Shown: positions 25,341 to 34,443 of the stretch, in pieces
Layout of the letters: each line of letters starts with the position of its first letter
Numbering within the stretch: position 1 is the stretch's first letter
Source of the DNA: Salegentibacter salegens
GTDB lineage: Bacteria; Bacteroidota; Bacteroidia; Flavobacteriales; Flavobacteriaceae
NCBI RefSeq assembly: GCF_900142975.1
Contig: NZ_LT670848.1
Location: 2,418,001-2,482,000, forward strand
Length of the DNA stretch: 64,000 nt
Direction: 5' to 3'
Program-made: the position numbers and the translations under genes
The notes under the pieces: model-generated
Database searches by the model: none
Told to the model about the DNA's origin: nothing
What the model saw: only the letters and a program-made list of their open reading frames with translations

Positions 25341-26360
25341 AAACTCATAGACGAGTCCCACCCCCAGCATTTGCTTAAACTGCACGCGGGGTCCTGTGGT
25401 TTCCAATTCTCCATCGCCATTGGTGTCTTCCTTAAATTTCACATCGTCGTCATAACGCAAATGAGAACCAACATTAGCTTTTATAAAATCGTTTACTTTT
25501 AGATTCACGTTTAACTGCCATTCCACATCAATATTCCCAAATTTATTGAGATAGTCTGAATACAGGCTTAATTGATTGTCTAGCTCAACATTTTCAAAAA
25601 CTTCTTTTGAAAAATCACTGGTTACCAGAAAACCAAATTCAGTTCTCACATTTTCCCCTTCTTCTATAATATTTCCTAGTGTATCCCTTACGGCACCAGT
25701 AACACCAAACATACCTTCATTAGCCAATCTTTGATCGAGTACAAAAGTTGATTTTTGCGTTACGGGTGAAATATATACCATAAAATCTTCTACGGGATCT
25801 GAATATTCAGTACCAATACCAAGAAATAAATAACCAGGAGCCATAAATTTAGAGATAGGACTATCGGTGTCAGGATATTTATAACCGTTTGTAAATTGCG
25901 TGTTAAAGTTGAATTTTGCTGAATAGAACCAATTGGAAACCGAATCTTTTCTATATCCAAAAGATGAATTTAAACGCAACTCATCTTCGGTTTTTCTAAG
26001 CTTCTGTCCCTCCTGGGAATTTATACCATACCGCACTGTGCCTCGGTTACGCCAATAAAGATCATCTTTTTTATAATTGCGCTCTACATTACCGTGTACC
26101 AATGCCGAAATTGAATTATTCCCACCGGCGTTCCAGTTAATAAAAGCAACCTCGCTTAAGTTCACTCCAACTTCATTCTTTTCTGTCCAAAACGTCACTA
26201 CAATAGAATCTACCTCGGTAGTATCCTGTACCACTTTAATAGAATCTGAAGGTTTTATAGTATCGCTATAAATGTCAAAATAGTAATCGGAAATGGAATT
26301 GTTGGCGGTTGTTGTTAAGTAAATTAAACAGGCTAAAAGACATAAGACTTTGGTTTTCAT
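25338..26360 (-). CDS. DUF3078 outer-membrane protein
   Basis: A 340-residue protein with a signal peptide (residues 1-19) and a beta-barrel pattern ending in LGVGLVYEF. The DUF3078 core is seen as VAFINWNAGGNNSISALV, YYWRNR-type segment DDLYWRNRGTVRYG and a later NFNTQFTNGYKYP. Members are presumed outer-membrane barrels of unknown substrate in Bacteroidota. It lies 31 bases after dxs on the same strand and may be read through from it. Confidence 0.85.
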   Translation of the reverse strand: MKTKVLCLLACLIYLTTTANNSISDYYFDIYSDTIKPSDSIKVVQDTTEVDSIVVTFWTEKNEVGVNLSEVAFINWNAGGNNSISALVHGNVERNYKKDDLYWRNRGTVRYGINSQEGQKLRKTEDELRLNSSFGYRKDSVSNWFYSAKFNFNTQFTNGYKYPDTDSPISKFMAPGYLFLGIGTEYSDPVEDFMVYISPVTQKSTFVLDQRLANEGMFGVTGAVRDTLGNIIEEGENVRTEFGFLVTSDFSKEVFENVELDNQLSLYSDYLNKFGNIDVEWQLNVNLKVNDFIKANVGSHLRYDDDVKFKEDTNGDGELETTGPRVQFKQMLGVGLVYEF

Positions 26361-26391
26361 TAGTTAATTTAGATTTTTCGGAATGGTAAAA

Positions 26392-28170
26392 TTAAAGATT
26401 TTGAAGAAGAGACACTATTTCTTCCTCAATATATTCAACGCTAATTTTCGCAATTTCTTGTAATTCATTAATATTTCCCTGTTCAATAAATTCATCTGGC
26501 AAACCTAAATTCTTAATTTTAGCTTTATAATCGTGTTTTGCAGCAAATTCTAAAATCGCACTCCCAAAGCCGCCAGTTACCGTCCCATCTTCAATAGTGA
26601 TAAAGGCTTTGTGTTTTTTAAAGATTATATGCAGTAGCTCTTCATCCAGTGGTTTTACAAAACGCATATCAAAATGCCCAATTTTTTCTGTTTTTATATT
26701 CTTTATGGCTTCAGCTGCATTCTGCGCCATATTTCCAATACTTAAAACTGCTATTTCATCGCCTTCTTTCAGGCACCTGGCTTTTCCTATTTCTATTTCT
26801 TCAAAAGGTGTTTCCCAGTCTATTTTAACGCCTCTCCCTCGTGGATATCTTATCGCCATTGGGAGTTTTAGATCAAGCTGGGCGGTATAAAGCAGGTTTC
26901 TAAGTTCGGTTTCATCGCTGGGCGCGGCAATTATAATATTTGGAATACATCTTAAATAAGCAATATCAAATACTCCGTGGTGTGTCGCGCCATCTTCCCC
27001 TACCAGCCCGGCCCTATCCAGGCAAAAAACTACCGGCAATTTCTGGATGGCCACATCGTGAATCACCTGGTCGTAAGCACGCTGTAAAAAAGTTGAATAA
27101 ATTGCGCAAAAAACTTTAAAACCCTGGGTAGCCATTCCTGCAGAAAGTGTTACTGCATGCTGCTCGGCGATACCAACATCAAACGCCCTCTCTGGAAAAG
27201 CCTGCATCATAAATTTTAAAGAACTCCCGGTTGGCATTGCAGGCGTGATTCCTATAATTTTTTCATTGTTTTTGGCTAATTCTACCAAAGTAAGTCCAAA
27301 AACATCCTGGTATTTTAAAGGGAGCCCGGCAGTATCATAAGGTAAAAGTTCACCGGTATCGGGTTTAAATTTTCCCGGCGCGTGATACTTTACCTGGTCT
27401 TCTTCAGCCTTTTTTAAACCTTTCCCCTTAATGGTAATTACGTGAAGGAATTTTGGACCTTCAATTTGTTTCATTTGTTCAAAAACTTCAAGCAATCCCG
27501 CAATATCGTGTCCATCTACCGGCCCAAAATATTTAAAATTAAGCGCTTCAATAATATTGCTTTGTTTGGGCTTAAAACCAACTCGCGCTTTAGTTAAATA
27601 CTGTTTTAAAGCGCCAACGCTGGGATCTATCCCAATAGCATTATCGTTGAGCACCACCAATAAATTGGCTTTTGTTACTCCCGCGTGGTTTAATCCTTCA
27701 AAAGCCATCCCACTGGCAATAGATGCATCTCCCACCACCGCAATATGGTGTTTTTTAAATTCACCTTTCAGGTTTGAAGCTATAGCCATTCCCAGGGCTG
27801 CTGAGATCGCGGTAGAAGAATGCCCTACCCCAAAAGTATCGTATTCACTTTCTTCCCTTTTTGGGAATCCGCTAATTCCGTTTAGCCTTCTGTTAGTATG
27901 AAAATTTTCCCGCCTTCCCGTTAAAATTTTATGGCCGTAAGCCTGGTGACCTACATCCCATACCAAAAGATCCTGAGGAGTATTAAAAACATAATGCAGG
28001 GCAATTGTTAATTCGACCACGCCAAGGCTGGCGCCAAGGTGGCCTTCTTTAGTAGCTACTATATCTATAATAAATTTCCTGAGCGCTGCTGAAATTTCCT
28101 GTAACTTTTCAGCCGGAAGTTTCCGCAGGTCTTCAGGTGAATTAATATCTTCTAAAATCTTGAGGTTCAT
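26392..28170 (-). CDS. dxs: 1-deoxy-D-xylulose-5-phosphate synthase
   Basis: A 592-residue thiamine-diphosphate enzyme that joins pyruvate and glyceraldehyde 3-phosphate, the first step of the MEP isoprenoid pathway. The ThDP motif runs from VGDASIASGMAFEGLNHAG to NDN, the N-terminal GHLGASLGVVELT block and the pyrimidine-domain EQHAVTLSAGMA are present. I use the ATG at 28170 (MNLKIL) rather than one 9 bases upstream, because a promoter -7 box at 28184-28177 places the transcript start just before it. That implies an almost leaderless mRNA. Confidence 0.97.
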   Translation of the reverse strand: MNLKILEDINSPEDLRKLPAEKLQEISAALRKFIIDIVATKEGHLGASLGVVELTIALHYVFNTPQDLLVWDVGHQAYGHKILTGRRENFHTNRRLNGISGFPKREESEYDTFGVGHSSTAISAALGMAIASNLKGEFKKHHIAVVGDASIASGMAFEGLNHAGVTKANLLVVLNDNAIGIDPSVGALKQYLTKARVGFKPKQSNIIEALNFKYFGPVDGHDIAGLLEVFEQMKQIEGPKFLHVITIKGKGLKKAEEDQVKYHAPGKFKPDTGELLPYDTAGLPLKYQDVFGLTLVELAKNNEKIIGITPAMPTGSSLKFMMQAFPERAFDVGIAEQHAVTLSAGMATQGFKVFCAIYSTFLQRAYDQVIHDVAIQKLPVVFCLDRAGLVGEDGATHHGVFDIAYLRCIPNIIIAAPSDETELRNLLYTAQLDLKLPMAIRYPRGRGVKIDWETPFEEIEIGKARCLKEGDEIAVLSIGNMAQNAAEAIKNIKTEKIGHFDMRFVKPLDEELLHIIFKKHKAFITIEDGTVTGGFGSAILEFAAKHDYKAKIKNLGLPDEFIEQGNINELQEIAKISVEYIEEEIVSLLQNL

Positions 28171-28176
28171 AGTGCA

Positions 28177-28209
28177 CAAAGTTAAGCTTTGAAAAGTTAT
28201 TTCTTACAA
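28177..28209 (-). promoter_or_regulatory. Promoter of dxs
   Basis: On the minus strand TTG (28209-28207), 22 bases, then TAACTTTG (28184-28177). The predicted start is only about 3 bases before the ATG at 28170. Confidence 0.5.
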
Positions 28210-28265
28210 GGATTTATTCAGAACCTAATTTTATAATTTTTATCTTTCCGCAGAAAAGATATTTA

Positions 28266-28715
28266 ATGCTACAGCCATACAACGACAAATATTTTATGCG
28301 AAAAGCCCTGGAGGAAGCCGAAAAAGCTTTTGAAAGAGGCGAAATTCCGGTTGGGGTTGTAGTAGTAATCAATAATCAAATAATCGCTCGCGGACATAAT
28401 TTAACCGAAACCCTTAACGATGTTACCGCTCATGCCGAAATGCAGGCCATAACCGCAGCTGCCAGTTACCTTGGCGGCAAATATCTTAAAGATTGCACCA
28501 TGTACGTTAGCCTGGAGCCCTGCCAGATGTGCGCGGGTGCTTTATATTGGAGTCAGATTTCAAAACTTATTTTCGCGGCGGAAGATGAGCAACGCGGTTA
28601 CCGAAAAACCGGCGTAAAACTGCATCCCAAAACCGAAGTAAAAACTGGGATACTAGCAAAAGAAGCTTCAGCATTACTAAAGCGCTTTTTTATAGAGAAG
28701 CGAAATTTAAATTAG
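28266..28715 (+). CDS. tadA: tRNA-specific adenosine deaminase
   Basis: A 149-residue zinc deaminase that converts A34 to inosine in tRNA-Arg(ACG). Zinc and catalytic residues are in AHAEMQAI and SLEPCQMCAGAL (PCxxC), followed by the typical LLKRFF C-terminal helix. The FMRKALEEAEKAFERGEIP N-terminus is that of TadA rather than of guanine or cytosine deaminase. It is transcribed divergently from dxs. Confidence 0.93.
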   Translation: MLQPYNDKYFMRKALEEAEKAFERGEIPVGVVVVINNQIIARGHNLTETLNDVTAHAEMQAITAAASYLGGKYLKDCTMYVSLEPCQMCAGALYWSQISKLIFAAEDEQRGYRKTGVKLHPKTEVKTGILAKEASALLKRFFIEKRNLN

Positions 28716-28842
28716 TTCCCGGGTTAACCAACGTTAAAGACTTACTAAAGACAATTGTTATAATGCGTTAAAAGCTATTGCTAAATGGCTTTTTTTCCAA
28801 AAATTTGATGTTTGGTCAAACTAAAATTTGTTTTACGCATTT

Positions 28843-31800
28843 ATGGGAAATATTCCAAGTGTTTTTAAATTCGTCTTTTTTTTTATAATTCCGGTTTTAT
28901 CGGCTACTGCCCAGGTTACTCCGGGCGCCGCAGAGCCTAAAACCCTGGAGCATACTTTTTACCTGGCGGGTAATATTGGTAACGATCTTACCGGTGAAGG
29001 TCAAAAAATTATAAGTGCTCTTGTAAAGGCTTCGCAAAAAGACGAAAACGCCACCTTATTAATTCCGGGAAATTTTCTTCCCCCAAAGGGTTATGAGGAA
29101 GAAGGAGAAAGGGAAGCACAACAACAATTTTTAAAAAAGAATCTTTTAGATGCGGTTCGTGAATTTAATGGTAAAGTAGTACTTACTCCCGGACGTAACG
29201 AATGGACAAAAGGTGGCCAAAACCGAATAGACGACCTCGAGTCCTTTCTTCAGGACAACCAATCTAACATAGAAGTTTGGCCCGATGATGGTTGCCCTAT
29301 CGAGCAGGAAGATATTACCGATGATCTTATTCTTATTACCGTAGATACCCACTGGTATTTAGAAGACTGGGACGATCACCCAAATATGAATTCTAAATGC
29401 GATATAAAAACAAGAGAACGTTTTTTCGCTGAGTTTAAAGACGATATAAAAGATGCCCACGGAAAAACTATTATAGTATCCCTGCAGCACCCGGTAATGA
29501 GCAATTCTAAAAGATCTTTCTTCGAAAAAATTGGCGGTTTTTCTTCGCAAGACTATCAAAGTAAAGAACAGAGTTATCTAAGAGGCCGACTGGAAACCCT
29601 CGCAAGCCAGTTCGATAATGTAATATTTCTTTCGGGGCTGGATAAAAATCTTCAATATTTAGAAGACGACGGCATTCCCCAAATTATAAGCGGAACCACC
29701 GGAAAAGCCAAAAAACTAAGTATTAGAAAAGAAAATGAACATTTTGGAAGTACCCAAAGCGGCTATGCTAAAATAAAAGCCTATAAAAAGAATGAAACGC
29801 TTATTGAATTTTTCAGTGTTGAAGATTCAGACCATCCAATTTTTAGTAAAACTCTTAAAAGCGACGAACCAAACTGGAGTGAAATTGATTTTAAAACCAA
29901 AGAGGAAATTGGCGACACCATAAGCGCTTCCATTTATACTGAGGAAGAAACCGATAAATCTGGCATTTACAAAGCTCTTATAGGCGATTTCTACAGAGAC
30001 GTTTATAGTACAAAAATAAAAGCTCCCGTGCTATTTCTGGATAGCCTGGAGGGAAACCTCGAACCTTTAAAAGAAGGTGGCGGGATGCAATCTCGCTCTC
30101 TGCGTTTTATTGCTGATGATGAAAATGAATTTACCATTCGCGCTTTACGAAAAAGCGCTACCCGGTTTTTACAAGCCAATACAATAAAAGATCATTATAT
30201 AAAAGATTATATAGAGAATACCGTAGCACAACGTTATGCGATGGATCTCTTTACCAGTGCGCACCCCTATGCACGATACTCTTTAAAACACATCAACGAT
30301 TTACTGGATATTTATGCGGGAAAACCGCAAATATTCTATATTCCAAAACAAAAAGCCCTGGGACTTAATAATGATGAATACGGGGATGAACTCTATATGT
30401 TTGAAGCCCACGTAGGCGATGAAAATAAAGAGTTTGAAAGATTTGGCTCTCCCGAAGATATTATTAGCACCCGGGACCTTCTGGAAGAAATGAAAGAATC
30501 TAAGAATATCCAGGCCGATGAATCGCAATTTATAAAAAACAGGTTAGTAGACATGTTAATTGGCGACTGGGATAGGCATTACGACCAATGGCGATGGGCC
30601 TTACATACCCAGAATGACGGAACCGAACTTTACAAACCAATACCCCGCGACCGCGATTTTGCATTCCCCAATTACGATGGTTTCCTGCCAGATTTAGTAA
30701 AATTAGGCTTACCATTAGTGAGAAAGATGGAAACCTACGATGATAACGTAGATAATGTAAAATGGTTTAATCTTTCAGGATATCCGTTAGACCAAAGATT
30801 GCTAAAAAATTCAAATTGGGAAGACTGGCAGGAACAGTTAAACTTTATTCAAACTCAACTTACCAACGAAGAAATAGAAACTGCTTTTGAAGCTTTGCCC
30901 GAAGAAGCCCAGGATAAAACCATCGAAAATATTAAAGCAAATCTAAAAGCGAGAAGAGATAATTTAGAAGATATCGCCAGGCGCTATTACAATTATCTTT
31001 TGGAATTCCAGGTATTAACCGGAACAGAAGAAGATGATATTTTCAATATTGAAAGAAAAGAGAATGGGATTACCGAGATTATATTAATCAATGAAGATGG
31101 AAAAGAAGACTTCAGAAATACATATAATTCTGAAGCTACCGAAGAAATTTGGATCTACGGATTTGATGGCGATGATACCTTCAAAGTAACTGGTGAAGGA
31201 AATAGACCGATTAAAATAAATGTAATTGGCGGGGAGGAAAACGATATCTACGATTTTGAAAATACGAGAAAGATCAAATTATTTGATCATAAAAGCAAGG
31301 AAAATACGATTACAAACTCCGCTTCCAAAAAGTGGTTGGTAGATGATTATGAAATAAACACTTTTAATCCCGATAAACGTAAAAAAAGTGAGAATAAAAT
31401 TATGCCGCAGGTAGATTATAATGGAGATGAAGGTCTATCTCTGGGGCTTAAGGATACTTTTACAACTTATGGCCTCACCAATAATCCTTTTAATACGCAA
31501 CATACTTTTGATGCCGCATATTATTTTGCCACAAATGGATTTGAAGTAGGATACCGTGGGGAATTTGCCCATATTTTTTATAACTGGAACCTGGGAATTT
31601 CGGCTCGCTATACCAGTCCTAATTTTGCAGTTAATTATTTTGGGGAAGGAATAAATTCTAAATACGATCGCGATGAAAATGGCCGGGATTATAACCGGGT
31701 TAGAATAGAACAATGGGAAATTGCCCCTTCCCTAATTTGGCGCGGAAATTCAGGTGGAAGTTTTTATGCAAAGCCAATGCTACAGTCTAGAGAAGTATCT

Positions 31801-32430
31801 TATGATGAAGAACGATTTATAGCGAATACTTTTTCTGAAGAAAACGATCTTTTTGATCGGCAACTTTATGCCGGCGGGGAAGTAAATTATCACTACGAGA
31901 ACCGGGATAATCCTGCCTATCCTTCTCGCGGATTTGAAGCTGATATAACTACTGGGTATAAAACCAATATTGACGGGCACAATAATGAATTTGCCTATGT
32001 AAGTCCAACTTTGGCTATAGATTATCCGTTACACGAAAGTGGCATTGCCGTTTTAGCTACTAAAGTTGGCGGTAAAGCTATTTTTGGGGATAATTATGAA
32101 TACTATGATGGTGCTATCCTTGGTGGCAATGAAAACCTGAGAGCCTACCGTTGGGAACGTTTCAACGGGAAACAATCTTTCTACCACTCTACCGATCTTA
32201 GAGTTGGAATAAGCCGATTTAAAACTAATTTTATTCCACTGCAAATTGGAGTAAGCGCCGGGTTTGACTACGGCCGGGTTTGGGCTGAAGATTCTACTTC
32301 AGATAAATGGCGAAACAACTATGGCGGATCTATCTGGATCAATGGTTTTAGTGCATTTACCGCCAATACAGGCTATTATTACGGCGACGATGGCGGAAGG
32401 TTAACCTTTACGTTTGGGTTTAAATTCTAA
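28843..32430 (+). CDS. Fusion: degenerate metallophosphoesterase, kinase-like motif region and D15-type barrel
   Basis: A 1195-residue exported protein; the ATG at 28843 opens a signal peptide ending SATAQ. Residues about 37-330 follow the calcineurin-like phosphoesterase pattern, but each metal motif is altered: LAGNIGN where GDxG is expected, IPGNF for GDN, TPGRNEW for GNHDW, SLQHPV for HHP and LSGLDKNLQ for GHDHxLQ. Residues about 380-740 include LIGDWDRHYDQWRW (from residue 572) and PIPRDRDFAF (near 600), which resemble a kinase catalytic loop and DFD/DFG-type motif. Residues about 870-1195 are a D15/Omp85-like barrel (NPAYPSRGFEAD, LGGNENLRAYRW, terminal FTFGFKF). The N-terminal domain is probably not a phosphoesterase. 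Role unknown; may be an outer-membrane protein with periplasmic or surface domains. Confidence 0.82.
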   Translation: MGNIPSVFKFVFFFIIPVLSATAQVTPGAAEPKTLEHTFYLAGNIGNDLTGEGQKIISALVKASQKDENATLLIPGNFLPPKGYEEEGEREAQQQFLKKNLLDAVREFNGKVVLTPGRNEWTKGGQNRIDDLESFLQDNQSNIEVWPDDGCPIEQEDITDDLILITVDTHWYLEDWDDHPNMNSKCDIKTRERFFAEFKDDIKDAHGKTIIVSLQHPVMSNSKRSFFEKIGGFSSQDYQSKEQSYLRGRLETLASQFDNVIFLSGLDKNLQYLEDDGIPQIISGTTGKAKKLSIRKENEHFGSTQSGYAKIKAYKKNETLIEFFSVEDSDHPIFSKTLKSDEPNWSEIDFKTKEEIGDTISASIYTEEETDKSGIYKALIGDFYRDVYSTKIKAPVLFLDSLEGNLEPLKEGGGMQSRSLRFIADDENEFTIRALRKSATRFLQANTIKDHYIKDYIENTVAQRYAMDLFTSAHPYARYSLKHINDLLDIYAGKPQIFYIPKQKALGLNNDEYGDELYMFEAHVGDENKEFERFGSPEDIISTRDLLEEMKESKNIQADESQFIKNRLVDMLIGDWDRHYDQWRWALHTQNDGTELYKPIPRDRDFAFPNYDGFLPDLVKLGLPLVRKMETYDDNVDNVKWFNLSGYPLDQRLLKNSNWEDWQEQLNFIQTQLTNEEIETAFEALPEEAQDKTIENIKANLKARRDNLEDIARRYYNYLLEFQVLTGTEEDDIFNIERKENGITEIILINEDGKEDFRNTYNSEATEEIWIYGFDGDDTFKVTGEGNRPIKINVIGGEENDIYDFENTRKIKLFDHKSKENTITNSASKKWLVDDYEINTFNPDKRKKSENKIMPQVDYNGDEGLSLGLKDTFTTYGLTNNPFNTQHTFDAAYYFATNGFEVGYRGEFAHIFYNWNLGISARYTSPNFAVNYFGEGINSKYDRDENGRDYNRVRIEQWEIAPSLIWRGNSGGSFYAKPMLQSREVSYDEERFIANTFSEENDLFDRQLYAGGEVNYHYENRDNPAYPSRGFEADITTGYKTNIDGHNNEFAYVSPTLAIDYPLHESGIAVLATKVGGKAIFGDNYEYYDGAILGGNENLRAYRWERFNGKQSFYHSTDLRVGISRFKTNFIPLQIGVSAGFDYGRVWAEDSTSDKWRNNYGGSIWINGFSAFTANTGYYYGDDGGRLTFTFGFKF

Positions 32431-32632
32431 ATTCTAGTGTTGAAATCCACAGACCTGTGGAAACACTACTGTAGAATATCACAGTATTTAATTTTGAAAA
32501 TATTGTTAACTTAAAAATATAGTGCCACAAAAGGTTTAAATTCAGTTAATTATTAGCATAAAACTTAAAGCTATCATAATTAAATATTTTAGGTAAGAAA
32601 ATTGGTTTTAAGGGGATAAATAGATTTTAAAA

Positions 32633-33862
32633 ATGACCCCAGATTTAAACCTAATTCATAACCTACTGCAGGCGGTAATGCTTATTCCGTTTCTTCATTT
32701 GGTAAATCAGTATATTTTTAAAAAGATTAGTAAAAAACACTCTTTTTTCTCAGCAACCCTGATGAATAAACTGTTCTACTATCATTTAATCTTTGCCGGA
32801 ATTTATTATACCTATGCCTTTTTTAACCCTTCAGATTCGAAGCGCTATTTCAGCGTACCGGGAAAGGAAGGTAAAACCTGGAGTGGCTTTTTAGAAACCG
32901 GAACCTCTTTTATAGATTTTCTATCCTATCCTTTTATTAATTTTCTTGGTTTCAGTTACGAAATGATGATGTTGCTGTTCAGCTGGATTGGTTTTATGGG
33001 CTTTGTATATGCTTACCTCTTTTTCAAAGAAAATATTGCTATAAATATCAAGATCTTTAAGAAAATAGATCTCCTGATTTTGATTCTTTTTTTACCAAAT
33101 ATGCACTTCTGGACGGCATCTCTGGGCAAAGGAGCACCTATCTTTTTAGGCTTAATGTTATTCGCTTATGCACTTAGAAAACCTCAAACCAGAATATACA
33201 GTCTAACTTTAGGATCATTACTGGTTTTTGCTATAAGACCACATATGTTTTTATTACTGGCAGGCGCCGGAATGCTGAGTATATTTATTAATAAAAATCA
33301 GATTAGTTTAAAACAAAAAGCCATTTTTGTAGGTGCTATTACCGGTATTTTATTGCTTTTTCATAAACAAATTCTAGAAGTGGTAAACCTCGGGAATTCT
33401 CAAAACCTAATTGCCGATTTTCTTTCTTTTACCGAAACCCGCTCTAATAGCCTCGATAATGCCACCTCTGGCGTACCAATGACAGATTACTCGTTATTAG
33501 AGAAATTCTTTACTTTTTGGTTTAGACCACTGTTTTTTGATGCCCCGGGAATTCTTGGCGTAATCGTTTCTATAGAAAATCTAATCTATTTATTGCTATT
33601 CGGGAAATTGTTTAAAAAGAGTTTCTTCGGCTTCTTAAAAACCGCACCTGGTCACGTAAAACTTAGTCTAATCTTATTTTTTACCACTTCTTTTGCAATG
33701 ACTTTTGTAATGTCTAATCTTGGGATAATACTTAGACAAAAATCAATGATCATGTATTTCTTGTTTTTTGTGATCTATTATTTTATGGCATACGAAAAAG
33801 ATACAGTTTTTAGGCTTAAACAGGAAGTAACAGGTAGCCAATCTTTGCAAAAAGCTGCATAA
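32633..33862 (+). CDS. Polytopic membrane protein, possibly Wzy/EpsG-like
   Basis: A 409-residue protein with about ten hydrophobic helices, a periplasmic-type loop around residues 65-105 (RYFSVPGKEGKTWSG) and a basic ILRQKSMIMYF near the end. The spread of helices and conserved-looking LPNMHFWTASLGKGAPIF recall polysaccharide polymerase/EpsG-type proteins, but I see no decisive motif and no glycosyltransferase neighbours. It stands alone between the D15 fusion gene and the convergent hemerythrin gene. Function unknown. Confidence 0.7.
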   Translation: MTPDLNLIHNLLQAVMLIPFLHLVNQYIFKKISKKHSFFSATLMNKLFYYHLIFAGIYYTYAFFNPSDSKRYFSVPGKEGKTWSGFLETGTSFIDFLSYPFINFLGFSYEMMMLLFSWIGFMGFVYAYLFFKENIAINIKIFKKIDLLILILFLPNMHFWTASLGKGAPIFLGLMLFAYALRKPQTRIYSLTLGSLLVFAIRPHMFLLLAGAGMLSIFINKNQISLKQKAIFVGAITGILLLFHKQILEVVNLGNSQNLIADFLSFTETRSNSLDNATSGVPMTDYSLLEKFFTFWFRPLFFDAPGILGVIVSIENLIYLLLFGKLFKKSFFGFLKTAPGHVKLSLILFFTTSFAMTFVMSNLGIILRQKSMIMYFLFFVIYYFMAYEKDTVFRLKQEVTGSQSLQKAA

Positions 33863-33884
33863 CTTTTCGGCAATTTAGATTAAT

Positions 33885-34355
33885 TTAATTCCAGAATTCA
33901 TCTTCCCACACTCCGCAAGAGATCTCTTTGTCGTGGTGTTGCTGAATATGCTGAAGTTCTTCTGCTGAAGCTTTTTCCTGGATTTTATTAAAAAGCACCC
34001 GCTCTTCAAACCTAATATGGCCTTCCAGATCGTTTTTAATCATCTCAAGAGCAAACGATATCTCGGTATCCTGAGAGAATAACGCGGCAAGATGTTCATG
34101 TTCTTCCAGCGCCTGTTTTACCAATACATCTTGAGCACCCAAAACCGGAAAAACATATTTTTCTTCAATTTTAAAATGTTCCTGTAGCTGGTTTTCCCAG
34201 AACCAATCGGTATAATTCTTTATACGTTGAAGTTCCACGCCGGTTTCGAAACCTTTTCTGATCTTCCAGCAAAGCAAAAGCCCCTGGTGATGTTCACGAC
34301 TTAAAGGCTGCATGGCCTTATGTCTTTTTATCGGATTTTTCTGTGGTGGTACCAT
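33885..34355 (-). CDS. Hemerythrin-like domain protein
   Basis: A 156-residue four-helix protein. Di-iron-type ligands appear as SREHHQGLL (near residue 20), QEHFKIEEKYVFPVL, LEEHEHLAAL and LEGHIRFEERVLF, the HxxxE spacing expected of hemerythrin-like domains. Such proteins bind O2 or NO or protect iron centres. A start further in (MQPLSREHH) is also possible. No partner gene is obvious; the next gene on this strand is a fatty-acid transporter. Confidence 0.85.
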   Translation of the reverse strand: MVPPQKNPIKRHKAMQPLSREHHQGLLLCWKIRKGFETGVELQRIKNYTDWFWENQLQEHFKIEEKYVFPVLGAQDVLVKQALEEHEHLAALFSQDTEISFALEMIKNDLEGHIRFEERVLFNKIQEKASAEELQHIQQHHDKEISCGVWEDEFWN

Positions 34356-34443
34356 AATGAGAAAATTTAATACTTATATAAAATAAGAAATCTTAAGCTG
34401 ATTTTATCGGTTTTTTCAAGTTATTCTCAATTTGTTCAATTAC

